From NCBI RefSeq assembly GCF_000003605.2, contig NW_003126935.1, forward strand, positions 1 to 11,135: DNA of 11,135 bases, written 5' to 3'. The position numbers and the translations under genes are program-made. Position 1 is the stretch's first letter. Each line of letters starts with the position of its first letter. The notes under the pieces are model-generated. The model ran no database searches. It saw only the letters and a list, made by a program, of their open reading frames with translations, and was not told the origin of the DNA. Shown piece by piece: positions 8,271 to 11,135 of this stretch. The DNA comes from Saccoglossus kowalevskii (Eukaryota; Hemichordata; Enteropneusta; Harrimaniidae).

Positions 8271-8342
8271 CCAAAATATGGGCGTTTGTGCCTGAGCGCA
8301 GGTCATCATTTGCCCGACGTTAGCACAAATGCCCATATTTGG
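8271..8342. repeat. Inverted repeat, ~21-bp arms
   Basis: CCAAAATATGGGCGTTTGTGC at 8271-8291 pairs with GCACAAATGCCCATATTTGGG at about 8322-8342 at 19 of 21 positions, around a ~30-bp loop. Weaker similarity continues outward through AT-rich flanks. It lies about 90 bp before the broken recombinase-like reading frame and may be a terminal or subterminal structure of the same lost element. Confidence 0.8.
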
Positions 8343-8434
8343 GCTGTAATATTTTTATTACATGCCTTAAATAACATAAAGAATACAGGGTTTATATCTT
8401 AATGTTTAAAAGTAAATTACGCATCCTGGCGATA

Positions 8435-8630
8435 ATGGCTGCAGCAGACGAAATAGATAATGTGCAGTGGTTGCGGTCGATAGGACGGCCAACTTGATGA
8501 AATTTTTGGACCAGCACTAGAAAATGAAGTTCCAGACGAAGTGGACAGTTTTATAAAAGCACGCCAGAAGAAAAGTACCGTTAAAACCACCGAACGTGAT
8601 GTCCGTCGCTGTACCGAGTGGCTAACTTAG
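8435..8630 (+). pseudogene. Broken Crypton/tyrosine-recombinase-like N-terminal fragment
   Basis: An ATG at 8435 opens MAAADEIDNVQWLRSIGRP and stops at TGA. In the next frame, starting at the same place, the reading resumes LDEIFGPALENEVPDEVD, then SFIKARQKKSTVKTTERD and RRCTEWLT before TAG at 8628-8630. Joining the two needs a one-base frameshift. The pattern of a short acidic leader, then F-x-x-A-(R/K)-x-(K/N)-x-ST-x-K-x-T-x-x-D-x-x-x-x-x-x-WL, resembles the N-terminal SAM-like region of Crypton-type tyrosine recombinases and their domesticated relatives. The catalytic domain is absent. Nearby aataaa signals at ~8757 and after fit a truncated transcription unit. The match is from pattern memory only and may be coincidental. 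Confidence 0.35.
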
Positions 8631-9487
8631 AATACCGGAGCTTGTGTCAATAACCCGTATACAACTGAATTTGCGTGAATTAACATGTGCGAGTTGATTT
8701 TACATGTATTGTTGTAAAATTGGATTTGTGTGTGGTTGCAAACTTGTTAAAATATTGAATAAAAATTATTATTAAAATATTGAATATTAACATCATCATG
8801 ATTGTCCTTTTTATTTTTTATAAATTTTCTCCAAGCAAAACGAAATCCTGTTTTCCAAGTTTTTATTTCCATAAAGGCAGTTGCTATAATGGAATATAAA
8901 CAGAACATATATAAAGATCTAAATCACTATCAAATACTCAAGGTTTCAACCAACAATATTACTCCACCTTTATTTTGTTATTGTTGCAGTTCTATTTTCA
9001 TTTTGCATTATCGGTTGCTATGGCGGCAAGCCACCACATCAAGTAATAAACAATATGGCAAGACATGGGAATAAGATCCAAAGCTACCTTTGGCACAGGC
9101 TCATTAGTCGGACAAGTTACACCGTGATATAAGCCGACAGTTTTGAAGTTGAAATGCAGGTCACAACTATCTGAAGTTATTACTCTCCCCTTCTCTATTA
9201 AGTCAATCCCGCGTATGCATATGAATAATTATCTCTTAGAACACTAAAGAAAAGTAAAACTAGTGTCATTTTCATAATTTTTACCTATTTGATATATTAT
9301 GTAATACAAGGATTGAAAAAATGAAATAAAACATTTCAGTACAAAGAAATCAATCGATAAAATACAGTGAAAATTGAATGTTATGTCTGTCTAAGGCCAT
9401 TTTACCATTGTTCCTATAGCAAGTATATATGAATATCTCAAAAGTTTGGTTGGTAACATATGCTGAAAACGAATAATTTGTATACAG
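8631..9487. other. Intron 1 sequence without recognised feature
   Basis: AT-rich. A ttattaaaatattgaat motif is duplicated at about 8745-8787. A 90-codon plus-strand open frame at 8802-9074 has no recognisable motif and is taken as chance. No RNA gene or transposon end was recognised. Confidence 0.6.
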
Positions 9488-9782
9488 CCCGGGGGAGGGG
9501 GGGTTACCTACATTGAAGTGCTATATGTATATGTGCCGCCAAAACGGGTCCTAAATTCACAACTTCTGTTTGAAAAGGGGTGTGTTATTTTACCCTGTCT
9601 GTCTGAAAAGGGGTATCCTTTTTTCATTAATTACTGCCTGGAAAGGGTTGTCAAATACCCATATAGTTTGTCTGAAAAGGGGTAGGAAATTTGAGTTTAT
9701 TTCTGTCTGATGAGTGGTAGAAGTTTCAAACAACCAGCTATACACACCCCTATCAGTATTTTTTGCAAGTACCCCCCCCCCC
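9488..9782. repeat. 34-bp tandem repeat flanked by G and C homopolymer runs
   Basis: The block starts with a G5-A-G7 run (9491-9503) followed by ttacct and ends with taccccccccccc (C11, 9772-9782), so the ends are short inverted repeats. Inside, CTGTCTGAAAAGGGGT or a variant occurs at 9566, 9599, 9634, 9668 and 9703, steps of 33-35 bp. On the gene (minus) strand each copy reads accccttttcagacag, similar to a 3' splice site. It lies in intron 1. It looks like a small dispersed non-coding repeat; its family is not recognised. Confidence 0.75.
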
Positions 9783-9924
9783 AGATTTTGACACAAAATA
9801 TTGCTACTGCTACCGAGGTCTGTTCTGTACTCATTGATTCCTTCATCTCGGAATACATACAGTCTGTGTTGGGTTGTCTTTAAACTATTAGCCATTGTAA
9901 TTTGATGAATTTGTATCTGTAATT

Positions 9925-9994
9925 TTTGTTGTTGTTGTAACCTTTAACCTCCTTCAGTAGGTTGTTATGAGTTAATAAATTGTTGTTGTTGTTG
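9925..9994 (+). repeat. Two short (TTG)n tracts near the exon 1 donor
   Basis: TTG runs at 9925-9937 and 9980-9993 flank a short segment just inside intron 1. On the gene strand they are CAA/AAC repeats 10 to 80 bp downstream of the 5' splice site. Confidence 0.8.
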
Positions 9995-10004
9995 ATGAAC
10001 ATAC

Positions 10005-10074
10005 CTTCGGTATCAACGGTTCTCGTCGCAACGACAATCAACATACATAATACTCCCCGGCCTAATGCTTCCAT
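10005..10074 (-). CDS. PLBD1: PLBD1-like phospholipase B-like protein, exon 1 (start and signal peptide)
   Basis: ATG at 10074-10072 opens 23 codons plus one base, ending GAA-G before a gtatgt donor at 10004. The peptide MEALGRGVLCMLIVVATRT has a basic n-region, a hydrophobic core (GVLCMLIVVA) and a polar tail, i.e. a classic signal peptide for entry into the secretory/lysosomal route used by PLBD proteins. The phase (one base over) matches exon 2, giving an Ala codon across a 3.3-kb intron. The frame is open upstream to another ATG at 10161. That start would bury the hydrophobic core 30 residues in, so the downstream Met is preferred. The assignment rests on phase, position and signal peptide, since N-termini in this family are poorly conserved. 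Confidence 0.8.
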
Positions 10075-10155
10075 TATTCCGTATTTACAGTACAACAGAT
10101 TTGAGTTATAAACTACATAGGAAGGCCGCGGACGCACAGACTGAAGAATAAAACT

Positions 10156-10183
10156 GATCACGTGTAGAAATCACATGACGTTA
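10156..10183 (-). promoter_or_regulatory. Candidate promoter elements: CACGTG E-box and CRE-like site
   Basis: CACGTG at 10159-10164 (context gatcacgtgt), a second E-box-like CACATG at 10172-10177, and TGACGTTA at 10176-10183 lie about 85-110 bp upstream of the chosen ATG. TCACGTG is the core of the CLEAR motif bound by MiT/TFE factors at lysosomal genes, and TGACGT is the CREB/ATF core. Function is inferred from position and motif only. No TATA box was identified with confidence. Confidence 0.35.
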
Positions 10184-10199
10184 CATAGCAGAGTTCACC

Positions 10200-11135
10200 C
10201 ACAGGGAGCCCAGGAACTATAATCAACTGTAATACGGAGTTTCTATGAGCGCGGGGGGGGGGGTATCGGCTGGTATCTAGTGTAAGGAATAGACGAAACG
10301 GAATAGGTGAAACAGGTGAAACGGAGGAGCCAAACTTAAGGCGTAAAAATAGAACGCGTATTTTGACCTCTACGCGGCCACCCACTGGCTGGACTCCCAT
10401 TCTCTACCATCGGCCCCACGGAGGATGGCGCGTGACCCTTGTCACGCAGGATGGCTGGACTCCGTTACGTTTGCGGTCGTTGCCAAAGAGCCCCGCGTCC
10501 ATTGCCTGGCGATGCTCTTCTTTTCATCCCCTCCGGAATGTTCTACTTTCGCAGCCTAATCACAGTTTTTTTTCGAAAAACGTCGAAAAAACATAAGAAT
10601 TAGTAGAAATGTTTCTATTTTGGGCGGATTATTGATAGAGAATAATGTCTTTATTACAAAAATGCTGAAAAACCGTGAGTTTTTGCCTTAGTTATTTTTT
10701 TTATCGGCGAAAAACTGCGAACTCGGCAAATTTGGTTGCACAAATGCCAACTGACTGTGGTTTTTGTAATAGCAGTGTTCAAATGAGCATGCTTTTTATT
10801 TTGGCTACGTTCCCGCTACGTTGCGCACTGGTAGGAGATCGCCGGCGCCGACATTGTTGCACTGTATCAACGTAATCCCAAAGCAACTTTGAACTTTGAA
10901 TGAACTGTAAATGCTGCCTACATTCTAGAAAATACTATCGCAAAACGGATGGAAATAGTAAATTATGTAACAGAAGAATACGTCCTAGTAATAAACGAAG
11001 TGACTTCTAAAGACTGAATGTTTTTAGTCGAGTAGGAAATATGGGTCCCCATGCACCCCAATGATATATTTTTTTAACTTATATTTTTGGAATCGTCAGG
11101 TTGTCTAGTACACAAATTTTTATGTTCCCATTGTG
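10200..11135. other. Upstream region without recognised gene
   Basis: 10200-10560 is richer in G+C and CpG than the rest of the window. It has an 11-12-base G run near 10251, a direct repeat of ggctggactcc at 10387 and 10452, and a perfect 7-bp-arm hairpin at 10430-10447 (gcgtgac-cctt-gtcacgc). The open frames of 66-80 codons here show no family motif. From 10560 to the end the DNA is AT-rich with T/A runs. The CpG-rich part may be the distal promoter of the PLBD1-like gene or an old repeat. Confidence 0.5.

Noticed and set aside
10363-10596. Plus-strand frame with GWTP repeats (77 codons)
   Set aside because: The repeated GWTP comes from the ggctggactcc direct repeat; no known domain or splice context.
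11127-11135. cccattgtg at the window edge, as in the hairpin at 8197-8205
   Set aside because: Nine bases at a truncated edge are too few to claim another copy of the element.

Overview
The window is animal nuclear DNA: AT-rich, with small phase-compatible exons, long introns and many degenerate repeats. The repeats (core repeats ending in microsatellites and hairpins, a DIRS-type retroelement) suggest a marine invertebrate such as a hemichordate, cephalochordate, echinoderm or mollusc. The species cannot be named from the sequence alone.

One protein-coding gene is clearly supported. It lies on the minus strand and encodes a phospholipase B-like protein, closest to PLBD1, a lysosomal or secreted N-terminal-nucleophile hydrolase. 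Six exons can be joined without breaking frame: exon 1, 10074-10005 (signal peptide); exon 2, 6700-6481; exon 3, 5946-5724; exon 4, 5356-5195 (nucleophile Cys); exon 5, 1034-890; exon 6, 673-473. All have GT/AG borders. Together they give 340 codons plus one base, about 60% of a normal PLBD1. The remaining C-terminal ~210 residues lie beyond the left edge of the window. The putative promoter sits above 10074 and carries a CACGTG E-box and a CRE-like site.

The introns hold nearly all the other structure. Partial intron 6 (1-472) has a decayed repeat ending in a microsatellite and a perfect hairpin. Intron 4 (1035-5194) carries a ~1.56 kb satellite-like array of 35-bp units with a ~340-bp higher-order period. 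It also carries a ~2.27 kb decayed DIRS-like retrotransposon with ~110-bp inverted terminal repeats, a broken reverse transcriptase, a possible gag-like piece and a 9-copy, 59-bp minisatellite. That minisatellite appears to have grown from the reverse transcriptase's own coding sequence. Intron 1 (6701-10004) holds an array of ~130-160-bp repeats each carrying an ATGCAAAT octamer, a CA microsatellite and terminal hairpin, a long inverted repeat, a broken Crypton/tyrosine-recombinase-like fragment, and a 34-bp tandem repeat between G and C runs.

The region right of 10200 is a moderately CpG-rich upstream region followed by AT-rich DNA in which no gene was recognised. No tRNA, rRNA or CRISPR was seen.
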